From positions 1-34,634 of the forward strand of contig NZ_VDCQ01000055.1 of the NCBI RefSeq assembly GCF_006265175.1: 34,634 bases of DNA. Direction: 5' to 3'. This DNA is from Paenibacillus hemerocallicola (GTDB taxonomy: Bacteria > Bacillota > Bacilli > Paenibacillales > NBRC-103111). Within the stretch, counting starts at the first letter, position 1, and every line of letters begins with the position of its first letter. Shown piece by piece: positions 7,807-17,287 of this stretch. The position numbers were made by a program, and so were the translations under genes. Under the pieces are notes generated by a model, which saw only the letters and a program-made list of their open reading frames with translations, was not told the origin of the DNA and searched no databases.

Positions 7807-8763
7807 ATGACATTAATCAAGCAGTTGACTAATCAAGAGGAGTTTACCGGTTTTTATTTGCTCAAGGAATTGGAGCTCAAGCAGACCAATTCGACGCCGG
7901 CCAAAGATTATTTCGACATCGTGCTATGCGATTCCAGCGGTCAGGTGCCGGCTAAGTATTGGGACGTTTCTCCGGCGGACAAGGAAGCTTTTTTTCCGAT
8001 GGGGCTCGTCAAGGTACGCGGCCTCGTTCAAATGTACCGGGAAAAACAGCAGGTCAAAATTATGAAAATCCGCAAGGCGACAGAGCGGGACGGAGTATCT
8101 ATAACCGACTTTATCCGCTCGGCGCCGATTCGCCCCGTCGATCTCGTATACACGATTCAGCAAGCGGTGCAATCGATAGCCGATGCGGACATCAAGACGA
8201 TCGTGCAGCATTGCGTCTCCAAGGTCGAAGAGAAGCTGCTGCACTATCCGGCAGCGAAAACGCATCATCACGCCTACTGCGCCGGGCTCGCCTACCATAT
8301 CGTCAGGATGCTGGAGGTAGGGGAGTTCATATGCAGACAGCGGCCGTTCCTTAACGCCGATCTGATCAAGGCCGGCATCATTCTGCATGATATCGCGAAG
8401 CCGGAAGAAATGGTCGCGCAGCTCGGAATCGTAAGCGAATACAGCGTTCCGGGAAAATTGATCGGCCATATCAGCCTGGCGTCGAATTGGATTACGGAAG
8501 CCGCGATCTTGCATAATATGCCTGCGGACTCGGATCGCATCATCGCCCTGCAGCATCTCGTTCTCTCCCACCACAATCTGGGAGAGTGGGGAAGTCCCGT
8601 ACAGCCGCAGATGGCCGAGGCGGTGGCACTTCATCATATTGATGCGCTCGACGCCAAGCTGCAGATGGTCGAGGATGCTTTGGACGCCACGCCCGAATCC
8701 GAGCGGTGGACTCCCGTTATAAGAGGGCTGGACAATCAGGCGATTTATCGAACCGGTTTTTAG
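7807..8763 (+). CDS. yhaM: 3'-5' exoribonuclease YhaM
   Basis: 318 residues, close to the usual length of this Bacillales family (314 in B. subtilis). The N-terminal part (about 12-95) is an OB-fold nucleic-acid-binding domain (YFDIVLCDSSGQVPAKYWDV). Residues about 155-290 are an HD phosphohydrolase domain with THHHAYCAGLAYH and the metal-binding pair H194-D195 in LHDIAKPEE. Family members degrade RNA, and DNA in vitro, from the 3' end and take part in cytoplasmic mRNA turnover. Start: ATG 7807 preceded by AAGGTGG at 7792-7798. The gene is monocistronic, with its own promoter and a terminator at 8820-8842. Confidence 0.95.
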   Translation: MTLIKQLTNQEEFTGFYLLKELELKQTNSTPAKDYFDIVLCDSSGQVPAKYWDVSPADKEAFFPMGLVKVRGLVQMYREKQQVKIMKIRKATERDGVSITDFIRSAPIRPVDLVYTIQQAVQSIADADIKTIVQHCVSKVEEKLLHYPAAKTHHHAYCAGLAYHIVRMLEVGEFICRQRPFLNADLIKAGIILHDIAKPEEMVAQLGIVSEYSVPGKLIGHISLASNWITEAAILHNMPADSDRIIALQHLVLSHHNLGEWGSPVQPQMAEAVALHHIDALDAKLQMVEDALDATPESERWTPVIRGLDNQAIYRTGF

Positions 8764-8819
8764 GTGAAGGCTCTTTAAGGCTCTTTATACTATCGAACTT
8801 CTTATATGGACAGCAGGGG

Positions 8820-8842
8820 GCCGGCTGAAGCCGGCTTTTCCT
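8820..8842 (+). terminator. terminator of yhaM
   Basis: GCCGGCT-GA-AGCCGGC stem (7 bp) followed by TTTTCCTTTCC, 57 bp after the yhaM stop. Confidence 0.75.
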
Positions 8843-8933
8843 TTCCGGTCGATAGCCATTGCCGGAGGGGATCGATGGAAATTTTCGACAAAAACAAATC
8901 GGAACCGGAGACTAGCCAAGCAAAAGGATTCAA

Positions 8934-8942
8934 TGCTATAAT
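8934..8942 (+). promoter_or_regulatory. extended -10 promoter of the esterase gene
   Basis: TGCTATAAT, a perfect -10 (8937-8942) with TGn extension, 68 bp before the ATG at 9011. No good -35 was seen. Confidence 0.5.
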
Positions 8943-9010
8943 TTTGATCGTATAGTAATCGATTTCTAGATGTACACTCTCAAGCTTAACAGAAAAAGGA
9001 GTCGTTGAAT

Positions 9011-10957
9011 ATGTCCCGGATATCCGAGCTCGAACGTTACTGCTGCACCTTGTACGATACGCGCGATCAATTGAAGCGTCATATTTTCGACCGGGCGGAT
9101 CGGGCATTTGAAGAAGGGGATCGTGCTCGCGACCGCGTGTTGGATCGGGAGCAGCTGAAGGCTCGTCAGGCCGGGATGAGAGAAGCGTTCCTGACCGCGA
9201 TCGGCGGGCTGCCGTCCACGGACGCGCCGTTGAATGCAAGGACGACCGGGACTTCGAAAGGCAACGGATACAGCGTCGAGAACGTCATATTCGAGTCGCG
9301 GCCCGGCCATTACGTAACCTCGAACCTTTATTTGCCCGATCGACGGGAGGAGCGTTCCGCCGCGGTTTTGTTCCTTAGCGGACACGAATACGAGGCCAAG
9401 CACTGCGCCTACTATCATGAAGTATGTTTGCGTTTTGTCCAGGCGGGCTTGATCGTCTTGGCGATCGATCCGATCGGACAAGGGGAACGGCTAAGCCTCT
9501 GGGACCCGGACAAGGGGAGCAACGACGTAATATGGGGAACGCGGGAGCATCAGCACTTCGGCGTAAAATGCCATTTGCTCGGCGAAAGCGTCGCGCGCTA
9601 TTTCATCCATGATGCGATGCGTGCGGTCGATTATTTGTGCGGACGTCCGGAAGTGGATCCGGCGCGCATAGCGATTACCGGAAATTCGGGCGGCGGCACG
9701 CAGACGGCGATGATGATGGTATGCGACGACAGGCTCGCTGCCGCAGCTCCGGCTACCTTTATTATGAACCGCCAACAATATATGCATGCAGGCGGCGTGC
9801 AGGATGCCGAGCAAATATGGGCCGGCTTGACCGCCGTCGGCTTCGATCACGAGGACTTGCTGCTGTCGTTTGCGCCGAAGCCGCTGCTCGTGCTGGCGGT
9901 GCAATACGATTTCTTCCCGATCGAAGCGACGCGGCGCACGGTCTCCCGTTGCGGCCGTTTCTGGGAGATGCATGGCAAGAGCGATCTGCTGCGGATGGAG
10001 GAGGACGAGTCGACGCACCGTTATACGGATCGCTTGGCCCAGGGGGCGGCCGAATTTTTTCGCGAGCATTTATCCGTTCGAACCGAGCCGGTCGCCGCGG
10101 ATCGATCCCCGTTGACTCCGCTGCCCGTCGAGCGTCTCCTCTGCACAAGCAATGGACAAGTCGTACAAAGCTTGCCCGACGCCAAAACCGTCCATGACGA
10201 GATTATTTCGCGTTGCGGGCAGCTGCGGCGGATGCGGACCGGGGAGCGATCGGACGACAAGGAGCGGGAGGCGCTGGCGTGGCTTCGCGAGAAGGTGATC
10301 GTTCCGCGAAAGCGTTGCGATTTAAATGTGCGTCGTATTACAACGGGAACGGCGGATGGGCTGCATGTGGAATACCGGCTTTGGTGGTCTCAGTCCGGTC
10401 TTATGAACAGCGGGTATATGTTCCGGAGCGAGGGAGCCGAGCATGCCGGACGGAGGCCCGTTACGGTGGGCGTGTGGCTCGGAGGGACGAGCCGGCTGGC
10501 GGAGCATTGGTCTTGGATTCGGGAAACGTGCGGCAAGGGGCGGGACGTGCTCGTGCTGAACAGCTCCGGCGTCGGACCGCATGAGCCTTACGCGATATAC
10601 GGCAAGCCGGCTCACCCGTTCTTCGGCGTCATCCATAAGCTGACGGACGACCTGATATGGCTTGGCGACAGCTTGGCTGCGATGCGCGCGTACGATGTCA
10701 TCCGATGCATCGATATGATCGGACATGTCGATCATGCCGGGAAGGAAGCGTTCACGGTCGATTTTCATACGGAAGGACGGCAGCAGCTTGTCGTGCAGCT
10801 TGCCGCCGCGTTGGACGCAAGGGTCGGGTCGGTTACGTCGGACAGCCCGCTGCGCAGCATCTCGGATTGGGTCATATCCGAGAAGTACGAGGAAGACGAC
10901 GTGATGAGCGTGGTCATGCCCGGCATATTGAACTATTATGATTTCGGTGAGCTTTGA
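9011..10957 (+). CDS. alpha/beta-hydrolase, acetyl-xylan-esterase-like, two domains
   Basis: 648 residues, no signal peptide, so cytoplasmic. The first half (about 60-360) is an alpha/beta hydrolase of the acetyl xylan esterase / Abhydrolase_7 kind: nucleophile Ser226 in GNSGGG, likely acid Asp300 (VQYDFFPIE) and His336 (STHRYTD). The second half (about 400-648) resembles another hydrolase-like domain (VGVWLGGTS, VLVLNSSGVGP) but shows no G-x-S-x-G nucleophile, so it may bind substrate or be structural. Start: ATG 9011 has AAGGAG at 8996-9001, 9 nt upstream; TTG 9005 is too close. It may remove acyl groups from imported oligosaccharides, as it lies beside a sugar transporter and across from a polysaccharide lyase. 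The substrate is unknown; a C-C or amide hydrolase is possible. Confidence 0.8.
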   Translation: MSRISELERYCCTLYDTRDQLKRHIFDRADRAFEEGDRARDRVLDREQLKARQAGMREAFLTAIGGLPSTDAPLNARTTGTSKGNGYSVENVIFESRPGHYVTSNLYLPDRREERSAAVLFLSGHEYEAKHCAYYHEVCLRFVQAGLIVLAIDPIGQGERLSLWDPDKGSNDVIWGTREHQHFGVKCHLLGESVARYFIHDAMRAVDYLCGRPEVDPARIAITGNSGGGTQTAMMMVCDDRLAAAAPATFIMNRQQYMHAGGVQDAEQIWAGLTAVGFDHEDLLLSFAPKPLLVLAVQYDFFPIEATRRTVSRCGRFWEMHGKSDLLRMEEDESTHRYTDRLAQGAAEFFREHLSVRTEPVAADRSPLTPLPVERLLCTSNGQVVQSLPDAKTVHDEIISRCGQLRRMRTGERSDDKEREALAWLREKVIVPRKRCDLNVRRITTGTADGLHVEYRLWWSQSGLMNSGYMFRSEGAEHAGRRPVTVGVWLGGTSRLAEHWSWIRETCGKGRDVLVLNSSGVGPHEPYAIYGKPAHPFFGVIHKLTDDLIWLGDSLAAMRAYDVIRCIDMIGHVDHAGKEAFTVDFHTEGRQQLVVQLAAALDARVGSVTSDSPLRSISDWVISEKYEEDDVMSVVMPGILNYYDFGEL

Positions 10958-10974
10958 ATAGTAAAAATCCATAG

Positions 10975-11014
10975 AAGCCCGTTTCAGCTTGTTGTTTAGC
11001 TGAGCGGGCTTTTG
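10975..11014 (+). terminator. terminator of the esterase gene
   Basis: AAGCCCG, TCAGCT, loop, AGCTGA, CGGGCTT then TTTG: a long two-part stem starting 18 bp after the stop codon. It separates the esterase from the downstream transporter operon. Confidence 0.8.
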
Positions 11015-11387
11015 TCGAACGTATGGGAGAGCGACGAAGTTCCAGTAACGATCGGCATCCGAGGGAAATCAAAGGATTAACTGTGGGGAAAGGATGCTCG
11101 TAATGCGCGCGGGGAAAACTACAGACACACTTACATATATGGGATTTAGTCGTCGGCATTACCGATAGCGGTCAGCAGACGATATTCCGATTGTTTTTTA
11201 ATATGCCGATCTTTCGATTATGGCGATCCCGTCGACGTTTCTACAAATGGGCGATGGTTCGCACCGTCATTTCTCGTTTATAGTTTAGCCAAGCGGCAGT
11301 TCGGGCAAGGCGATGCAATGGCGGTCGGCCATTTGCGTTAAAGCGGTGTCGCCGCTAATCAAGATTCGAAGAGGAGGCCAAAGCTTT
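11015..11387. other. 373-bp intergenic region upstream of the transporter operon
   Basis: No gene supported. It should contain the promoter and the site for the AraC-type regulator of the transporter operon, but no convincing sigma-A pair was found; TTGCGT-17-TAATCA near 11335-11365 is weak. The ribosome site GAGGAGG (11371-11377) belongs to the next gene. Confidence 0.4.
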
Positions 11388-13034
11388 ATGGTAAACAAGA
11401 AAAGGGGTTTCACGGCCATATCCGCCGTATTGGCAGCGACGGTCGCACTAGCGGGATGCGGCTCGGACGAAGGCGCGGGAAAAAACGCCTCGAACGACGG
11501 AAAGGCGGCTGCTCCGAATAGCAATGCTCCGGTCGAAGGCTACACGCTCCCGATCGTAAAAGACGGCAGCGTTACGCTCGGCATAGCCGCTCGCGACTTC
11601 GCCTCTCCTTACAGCTATACGAAAGGGTTTCCGGTGTGGCAGGAAATCGAGAAAAGAACCGGCGTCAAAATCAACTGGATCGTGACGCCCAACGATCAAT
11701 ACAACGACGTCATGAACGTGAAGCTGGCGGCAGGCAAAGATTTGCCCGACATCATCACGCTTCCTACGGCCGATCCGGTGAAGACGGCCGACGACGGGCT
11801 GATCATTCCGCTCGACGATCTTATCCATAAATATGCTCCGAACATCAGCAAGTTTTTGAAGGACAATCCGGAAATCGACAAGAAGATGCGCTCCCCGGAC
11901 GGCAAGCTTTACGCGATATCATCGGTCACTTCAGGCGTAGCCTACTCGGACCCTTACGGCATCCTGATCCGTCAAGACTGGCTGGATAAGCTGGGACTGA
12001 AAGAACCGAAGACGTTGGACGAGTGGTACGCCGTTTTGAAAGCGTTCAAAGAAAAAGATCCGAACGGCAATGGCAAGCCTGACGAGATTCCTTTCGTACC
12101 CGACCTGAAGCTGAGAGGGCTTACCGTATTCGGCAGCGCGAAAGGCTTGCATCTGTTCTACAGCTCCGGCTACTATCCGGACAAGAGCGGCAAGGTGCAG
12201 TTCGAATGGCTGAAGCCGGAAGCGAAAGAGCTGGTTGTCTGGCTGAACAAGCTGTACAAGGAAGGGTTGATCGACCCCGAATTTATGACCAAGACGTCGG
12301 ATGCGACCCGCGCCAACATTACCCGCAGCGAAGCGGGCGTCACGAACCGGTTCCTGAACGGCAAACCGAGCTTCGAGTCGGCCATGAAGAAAGCGGGCGA
12401 GCAATCGGTCGTCTGGAACATGACCGTACCGCCGGCGGCGGACGGCGACAAAGGCTTCTACGAGAAATACGGCCCGATCAGCGGCTGGTACGGTATTACG
12501 AAGGATGCCAAAAACCCGGAAGTGGCGATCAAATTCCTCGACTACATCTACGCGAGCGAGGAAGGCAACCGGTTCCTCACGTTCGGTATCGAAGGAAAAA
12601 GCTACACGATGGTGAACGGTCAGCCGAAGTTTACGGAATTCGCGTACAAAAATCCGGAAGGACTGGACATCAACACGGCTCTCCGTTCGCTCGGGGCTAC
12701 GCCGACGATGCCTTGGATCCGCGCGACCGAAGGTCCGTTGTCTTTGCAGGTCAAGGAAATTATGGCACTGGATCCGAAAAGCGCAGAGCAGGCCAATAAG
12801 GTGGAGTCTTACCTGACCGAGGCGAACCCTTACTCGCTTCCATCGGTCGAGGAATCCGAGACGCTTGCCAGATACCAGTCGGAGATTACGACCTATGTCG
12901 ATTCGACGATCGCCAAATTCGTAACCGGCGTAGAGCCGATCGATTGGGATAAATTCACGAATCAGGTCAAAGCGCTCGGCATCGACAAAGTGCTTCAAGT
13001 GAAACAAAAACAATACGACCGGTACAAAAAGTGA
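11388..13034 (+). CDS. ABC transporter solute-binding lipoprotein (LplA type)
   Basis: 548 residues. A lipoprotein signal peptide ends in the lipobox LAGC with the lipidated Cys24, so it is anchored to the outside of the membrane. The mature protein is a large carbohydrate-binding protein of the Paenibacillus LplA/LipO kind (WQEIEKRTGVKINW, KLYAISS, EFMTKTSDATRANITRSEAG). Such proteins capture oligosaccharides and pass them to CUT1-type permeases. Start: ATG 11388, with GAGGAGG at 11371-11377, 10 nt upstream. It is the first gene of a three-gene operon with two permeases (31 bp to the next gene). The substrate is not evident; products of the lyase at 2074-7170 are an inference from neighbourhood. 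Confidence 0.93.
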   Translation: MVNKKRGFTAISAVLAATVALAGCGSDEGAGKNASNDGKAAAPNSNAPVEGYTLPIVKDGSVTLGIAARDFASPYSYTKGFPVWQEIEKRTGVKINWIVTPNDQYNDVMNVKLAAGKDLPDIITLPTADPVKTADDGLIIPLDDLIHKYAPNISKFLKDNPEIDKKMRSPDGKLYAISSVTSGVAYSDPYGILIRQDWLDKLGLKEPKTLDEWYAVLKAFKEKDPNGNGKPDEIPFVPDLKLRGLTVFGSAKGLHLFYSSGYYPDKSGKVQFEWLKPEAKELVVWLNKLYKEGLIDPEFMTKTSDATRANITRSEAGVTNRFLNGKPSFESAMKKAGEQSVVWNMTVPPAADGDKGFYEKYGPISGWYGITKDAKNPEVAIKFLDYIYASEEGNRFLTFGIEGKSYTMVNGQPKFTEFAYKNPEGLDINTALRSLGATPTMPWIRATEGPLSLQVKEIMALDPKSAEQANKVESYLTEANPYSLPSVEESETLARYQSEITTYVDSTIAKFVTGVEPIDWDKFTNQVKALGIDKVLQVKQKQYDRYKK

Positions 13035-13065
13035 CCGGCCGATCGGAACGGGAGGGTGAAAGACC

Positions 13066-14031
13066 GTGCGAACGGAAGCGGACTATATAGAACAAACGGC
13101 TCTTCTCCCCCGTAAGAAGAGCTGGTCGAAACGGTTTCGGCAAACGGTGGAGCGCGACAAATATTTGTATATGCTCATTTTGCCGGTGTTGATTTATTAC
13201 GTGGTGTTTCATTACGTTCCGATGTACGGCATCATCATCGCGTTCAAAAAGTTTCAGCCCTTGAAAGGCATCTTGGGCAGCTCGTGGGTCGGGTTCCGCT
13301 ATTTCGAAGAGTTTTTCACGGCTCCCTATTTTTGGCGGCTGCTGAAAAATACGCTTCTTCTCAGCTTCTACTCGCTGGTGTGGGGGTTCCCGGCCCCCGT
13401 AATTTTCGCCCTGCTGCTAAATGAGGTCAGGCACAAGCTGTACAAACGGCTGGTGCAAACGGTCAGCTATTTGCCTCACTTCATCTCGATTGTCGTCATT
13501 GCCGGCATGGTCGTCAGCTTCACCGGACTCCGGGAAGGCATCGTCAACCAAGCGCTCGTGTTGATCGGCATGGAGCCGATCAACTTCATGGCCGAGCCCG
13601 GCTGGTTCCGGACGATATTCGTCGGCTCCGGCATCTGGCAAGGGTTCGGATGGGGCTCGATCATTTATCTCGCCGCCATCGCCGGCATCGATCCGCAGCT
13701 GTACGAAGCGGCGGAAATGGACGGCGCCGGACGATGGACCCGCATGTGGCATATTACGATACCGAGTCTTATTCCGACCATCGTCATCATGTTTATTATG
13801 CAGATGGGGCACCTAATGGATATCGGCGTGGAAAAAGTGCTGCTGCTGTCCAATCCGCTTACGTATGAGACTGCGGACGTCATATCCACGTTCGTCTACC
13901 GGCGAGGGGTGCTGAACCAGGATTACAGCTTCGCGACAGCGGTGGGACTGTTCAATAACGTGATCAATTTGATTTTGCTCATCAGCGTCAATGCGCTGTC
14001 GCGCAGACTATCCCAATCTTCGTTATGGTAG
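13066..14031 (+). CDS. ABC sugar transporter permease, LplB type
   Basis: 321 residues, about six membrane helices beginning at YLYMLILPVLIYYVVF. It has the inner-membrane EAA loop that contacts the ATPase, in YEAAEMDGAGRWTRMWHITIP. It belongs to the MalF/LplB branch of CUT1 permeases and forms the channel with the next gene product. Start: GTG 13066 with GGAGG at 13051-13055, 10 nt upstream. Its stop codon TAG (14029-14031) overlaps the ribosome site of the next gene, indicating translational coupling. Confidence 0.93.
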   Translation: MRTEADYIEQTALLPRKKSWSKRFRQTVERDKYLYMLILPVLIYYVVFHYVPMYGIIIAFKKFQPLKGILGSSWVGFRYFEEFFTAPYFWRLLKNTLLLSFYSLVWGFPAPVIFALLLNEVRHKLYKRLVQTVSYLPHFISIVVIAGMVVSFTGLREGIVNQALVLIGMEPINFMAEPGWFRTIFVGSGIWQGFGWGSIIYLAAIAGIDPQLYEAAEMDGAGRWTRMWHITIPSLIPTIVIMFIMQMGHLMDIGVEKVLLLSNPLTYETADVISTFVYRRGVLNQDYSFATAVGLFNNVINLILLISVNALSRRLSQSSLW

Positions 14032-14044
14032 GAGGGCTGATACC

Positions 14045-14926
14045 GTGAATATGTCAAGAAGAACTTGGGGAGATCGGATATCGTACGGGTTCATTTGCGC
14101 GATTCTGGCCGTCGCCCTCCTCATTACGCTGTACCCGTTCGTCTATGTGCTCAGCATGTCGATCAGCGACCCTATTCACGTCATGAACAACTCGGTGTGG
14201 CTGTTTCCGAAAGGCTTTTCCCTCGAAACGTACAAGAAGGTGTTCGAGAACGGAGAAATTTGGGTCGCATACGGAAACACGCTGTTTTACACCGTCGTCG
14301 GTACCGCGATCAATGTCGTCATGACGTTTCTCGCCGCCTACCCGCTATCCCGGCGCACTTTCTCCGGACGCAAGGTCATAATGGTCGGCGTCGTAGTGAC
14401 GATGTTTTTCAGCGGGGGACTCATCCCGAGCTTCATTCTGATCAACGAGCTGGGCTTGTACGATACGAGATGGGCGCTGCTTCTGCCCGGAGCGGTCAGC
14501 GCCTTCAACATCATTATCGCGCGCACGTTTTTCCAGAACATTCCGGAGAGCCTGTTCGAGTCGGCCAAAATGGACGGGGCCAACGATATCGGGATTTTGT
14601 TCCGGATCGTACTTCCGCTGTCCAAAGCGGTGCTGGCGGTTCTCACGCTCTTTTACGCAGTCGGGCACTGGAACAACTATTTTAATGCGATGCTGTATGT
14701 GTCGAATGTGAAGCTGCAGCCGGTTTCCTTGTATTTGATGAAGATTTTGATCCAAAACCAGGACCCGACGATGCAGGACATGAGGGAAGCGCTGGACCGG
14801 ATGCTGTTCTCGATGCAGCTCAAATATACGATGATCGTTATTACGACGCTGCCGATCGTCTGCATTTATCCGTTCCTGCAAAAATATTTCGTCCAAGGCG
14901 TGATGATCGGTTCGTTGAAGGAATAG
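14045..14926 (+). CDS. ABC sugar transporter permease, YtcP/MalG type
   Basis: 293 residues, about six membrane helices, with the EAA-type loop ESAKMDGANDIGILFRIVLP. It is the MalG/YtcP-like partner of the permease encoded just upstream. Start: GTG 14045 lies 9 nt after AGGAGG (14030-14035); ATG 14051 would be 15 nt away, so GTG is preferred. It is the last gene of the operon. No ATP-binding subunit is encoded nearby, as is usual for these Bacillales systems, which share one MsmX-type ATPase encoded elsewhere (established for B. subtilis, inferred here). Confidence 0.93.
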   Translation: MNMSRRTWGDRISYGFICAILAVALLITLYPFVYVLSMSISDPIHVMNNSVWLFPKGFSLETYKKVFENGEIWVAYGNTLFYTVVGTAINVVMTFLAAYPLSRRTFSGRKVIMVGVVVTMFFSGGLIPSFILINELGLYDTRWALLLPGAVSAFNIIIARTFFQNIPESLFESAKMDGANDIGILFRIVLPLSKAVLAVLTLFYAVGHWNNYFNAMLYVSNVKLQPVSLYLMKILIQNQDPTMQDMREALDRMLFSMQLKYTMIVITTLPIVCIYPFLQKYFVQGVMIGSLKE

Positions 14927-14966
14927 GCGGACGAGCAACTTTTGATAAGCGCCGGGTGGCGCAAAT

Positions 14967-15005
14967 AGAAGGCCGCACGGAGCAGCTTATGCCGTGCGGC
15001 CTTCT
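14967..15005. terminator. bidirectional terminator between convergent genes
   Basis: A 14-bp stem, AGAAGGCCGCACGG and CCGTGCGGCCTTCT, around an 11-nt loop, lies between the permease stop (14926) and the AraC-regulator stop (15011). It can serve both directions. Confidence 0.85.
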
Positions 15006-15010
15006 TGCCT

Positions 15011-17287
15011 TCAAGTCTGCTGCGCGTCGTCCCCTTCCTGGATCAGGAGGCGGCGGTATTCGCCGGGCGTGACGCCGCATATTTTTTTGAACATGCGGAT
15101 GAACGAATTGACGTTCTGGTAGCCGATCTTCTCCGAAATTTCGTTGATGCGGACGTCTTTTTCGCCCAGCATTTCTTTGGCGCGGCGGATGCGCAGGTCA
15201 TGCAAATAATCGGTAAAGGTCATGCCCGTCTTTTCCTTCAGATAGGTGGACAAATAGCTGCGCGACCGCTGCAGCTGCTCGGCCGCCATTTCCAGGGAAA
15301 TGTCCTCGTTGTAATGCTTCTCGATATAGTCGAGCACGAACTCCTTGACCGGGTCGTGACGGTCTTTCTTTTGCCGGATCAGCCGGCACGTCTCCTCGAT
15401 GCATGCCGTCAGTACGCGCTCCAGCTCCTCGACGGTGCGGCTTTCCTGGATTTGGGCGTATGGAGAGTGGCTTTCCATCAAAGCGCCGACATCGAGATGG
15501 TGCGTAAGCAGCGCTTTAATAAGCTGGGAGGCGATTTCTTTGCCGAACAGCGTAAACTGATGCGAGTTCATCGCCTTCTGCTCCATTTGCCTCAGCAGGC
15601 GTCCGACGATTGCGACGGCCCTCTCGGCCTCCCCGGCCTGCAGCTGGGCTGCCAGCTCGCGTTCCTGGGCGGACGGCAGGAATAGGAACGGATCTTCCTC
15701 GTACGGGGTATGCTCCGTTACGATCTGCATGTCGTCGGTCATGCAACGCGCCAGCAGCATTTGGCGGCATTTCTCGTATCCGGCGGCGAGTCCCGATGCT
15801 TGCAGCGGCTCCGGGTGGAACGCCACGGTCAACTGGCAGTATGCTTTGTCGCGGTCGAACACTTGCTTCAGCTTGGTCAGCACGTCGAGCAGCTTGTCGC
15901 GATTCGATTCGCCGAATACGAGTGTCAAAACCTGATTTTTCTCCGCTTGCAAAGTCACCGCATCGGTAAAATGCTCCGCAATGTTCAAGTTGATGAACTC
16001 TTGGATAAAGTAGCTCGCCTTCTCCTGGGTCTCCTCGGTCAGCTCGCGGTAATTCCTCGTGAACGCCATCTGGAATACGAGCAAGTAATACGGCTTGTCC
16101 GTCTCGATCAATTCGCGGATCGCGTTCATCGGATACAGCGATTTGGCCCCTCGAAGGTAGCCGTACTGCTTCAGCAGACTTGTTTTGTGCGTCAGGTCCG
16201 AGCTCATTTCCCGGTTCGATTGAGCCATATCGGCCATTTTCTCGTTGATCCAATTCCATTCGTGGATGCCGCTCCGGATGACGGGAGGGTTGCCCGACTG
16301 TTTCATCCCTTCGATCATTTGCTGGATCGGATTGTTGAATTTATAGCTTAAGATGACCGAGATCGCGATGCCGGTCAGGACGGCCGCCGCCATAATCGAG
16401 AGCAGCAAGGCGTTCAGCCTTGAAACCTGGGACGCGATATAAGCATGCGGAATGACGTTTACATAAGTAAATCCGGTATACGGGCCTTTTTTGTAAAAGT
16501 AATACAATTCGTCCCGGATCGTATGTCCTTCGAGCTCGGGATACATTGAAGCGTCCGCATCGAAAGCGTCTCCCTTGGCAAACAACCGCGTCCCCGTTTC
16601 GTCCAAGATGAGGAAGCTATCGTTAATGGAAAAGTGAAAACGCTCGAACATTTTCTCGCCGTCGACGAGCGCGATCAGCAACGGATTGTTGTCGGTGCCT
16701 CTTTTGGAGGCTATCGGAAACAGGAGCCCGAGATCGCTGACCGGGCCGACGCTGTCGATTTTGCGGAAGCGGTCGGCGGGGAACACGCGAAAGGCGTATT
16801 TTTCCTTCAGCTGCTCCGTCCAGAACGATTTGCCGTAGGCGGGACTGACAAAATTGGTGACGAACAGGTCGGCGGCGCTGCTGGTGCCGTTTTTCTCGAT
16901 CGCATAGGAATGGTTGGGCATATAGACGAGCAAATTATTCATGTACAGAAACGTATTGTTCGTCATCGTCTGGATCTGCCGCAGCACCGATGCAACGGCT
17001 CCGTAGTCGTATGCGGTCTCGGATTTGGCTATCGCGTTCAACGTCTCGTTGAAGCTCATCAGCAGCAGGTCGTTCTGGATGAGACTGAAATGCTTCTCGT
17101 AGCCGTCTACCGTCTTGTCCAGTCCGAGCGTATTGTAACGGATAATTTCCTGTTGGATGTTCGTCTTGAAGAAGGTCAGGGAGAGGAAGTTGAACGACAG
17201 AAGAAACAGAATCATCGCAATGAACGAAATGAGGAGCTTGACGAACAAGGAGTTCCATTTCAGCTTTAGAAATCGATTAATCCTCAT
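15011..17287 (-). CDS. membrane-anchored AraC-family regulator
   Basis: 758 residues. Membrane helix 1 (about 13-36, LLISFIAMILFLLSFNFLS) and helix 2 (about 290-316, LLLSIMAAAVLTGIAISVIL) frame an extracellular dCache-like sensor of about 250 residues. A cytoplasmic linker follows, then an AraC-type double helix-turn-helix at about 657-750 (ISLEMAAEQLQRSRSYLSTY; INEISEKIGYQNVNSFIRMF). Such one-chain regulators, common in Paenibacillus, sense an outside sugar or a loaded binding protein and activate a neighbouring transporter operon directly. It is convergent with the solute-binding protein/permease operon, which is the likely target. Start: ATG 17287 with AGGGGG at 17295-17300, 7 nt upstream. 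Confidence 0.92.
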   Translation of the reverse strand: MRINRFLKLKWNSLFVKLLISFIAMILFLLSFNFLSLTFFKTNIQQEIIRYNTLGLDKTVDGYEKHFSLIQNDLLLMSFNETLNAIAKSETAYDYGAVASVLRQIQTMTNNTFLYMNNLLVYMPNHSYAIEKNGTSSAADLFVTNFVSPAYGKSFWTEQLKEKYAFRVFPADRFRKIDSVGPVSDLGLLFPIASKRGTDNNPLLIALVDGEKMFERFHFSINDSFLILDETGTRLFAKGDAFDADASMYPELEGHTIRDELYYFYKKGPYTGFTYVNVIPHAYIASQVSRLNALLLSIMAAAVLTGIAISVILSYKFNNPIQQMIEGMKQSGNPPVIRSGIHEWNWINEKMADMAQSNREMSSDLTHKTSLLKQYGYLRGAKSLYPMNAIRELIETDKPYYLLVFQMAFTRNYRELTEETQEKASYFIQEFINLNIAEHFTDAVTLQAEKNQVLTLVFGESNRDKLLDVLTKLKQVFDRDKAYCQLTVAFHPEPLQASGLAAGYEKCRQMLLARCMTDDMQIVTEHTPYEEDPFLFLPSAQERELAAQLQAGEAERAVAIVGRLLRQMEQKAMNSHQFTLFGKEIASQLIKALLTHHLDVGALMESHSPYAQIQESRTVEELERVLTACIEETCRLIRQKKDRHDPVKEFVLDYIEKHYNEDISLEMAAEQLQRSRSYLSTYLKEKTGMTFTDYLHDLRIRRAKEMLGEKDVRINEISEKIGYQNVNSFIRMFKKICGVTPGEYRRLLIQEGDDAQQT

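Noticed and set aside
11335-11365. TTGCGT-17-TAATCA as promoter of the transporter operon
   Set aside because: Only weak matches to both hexamers; reported as undetermined.
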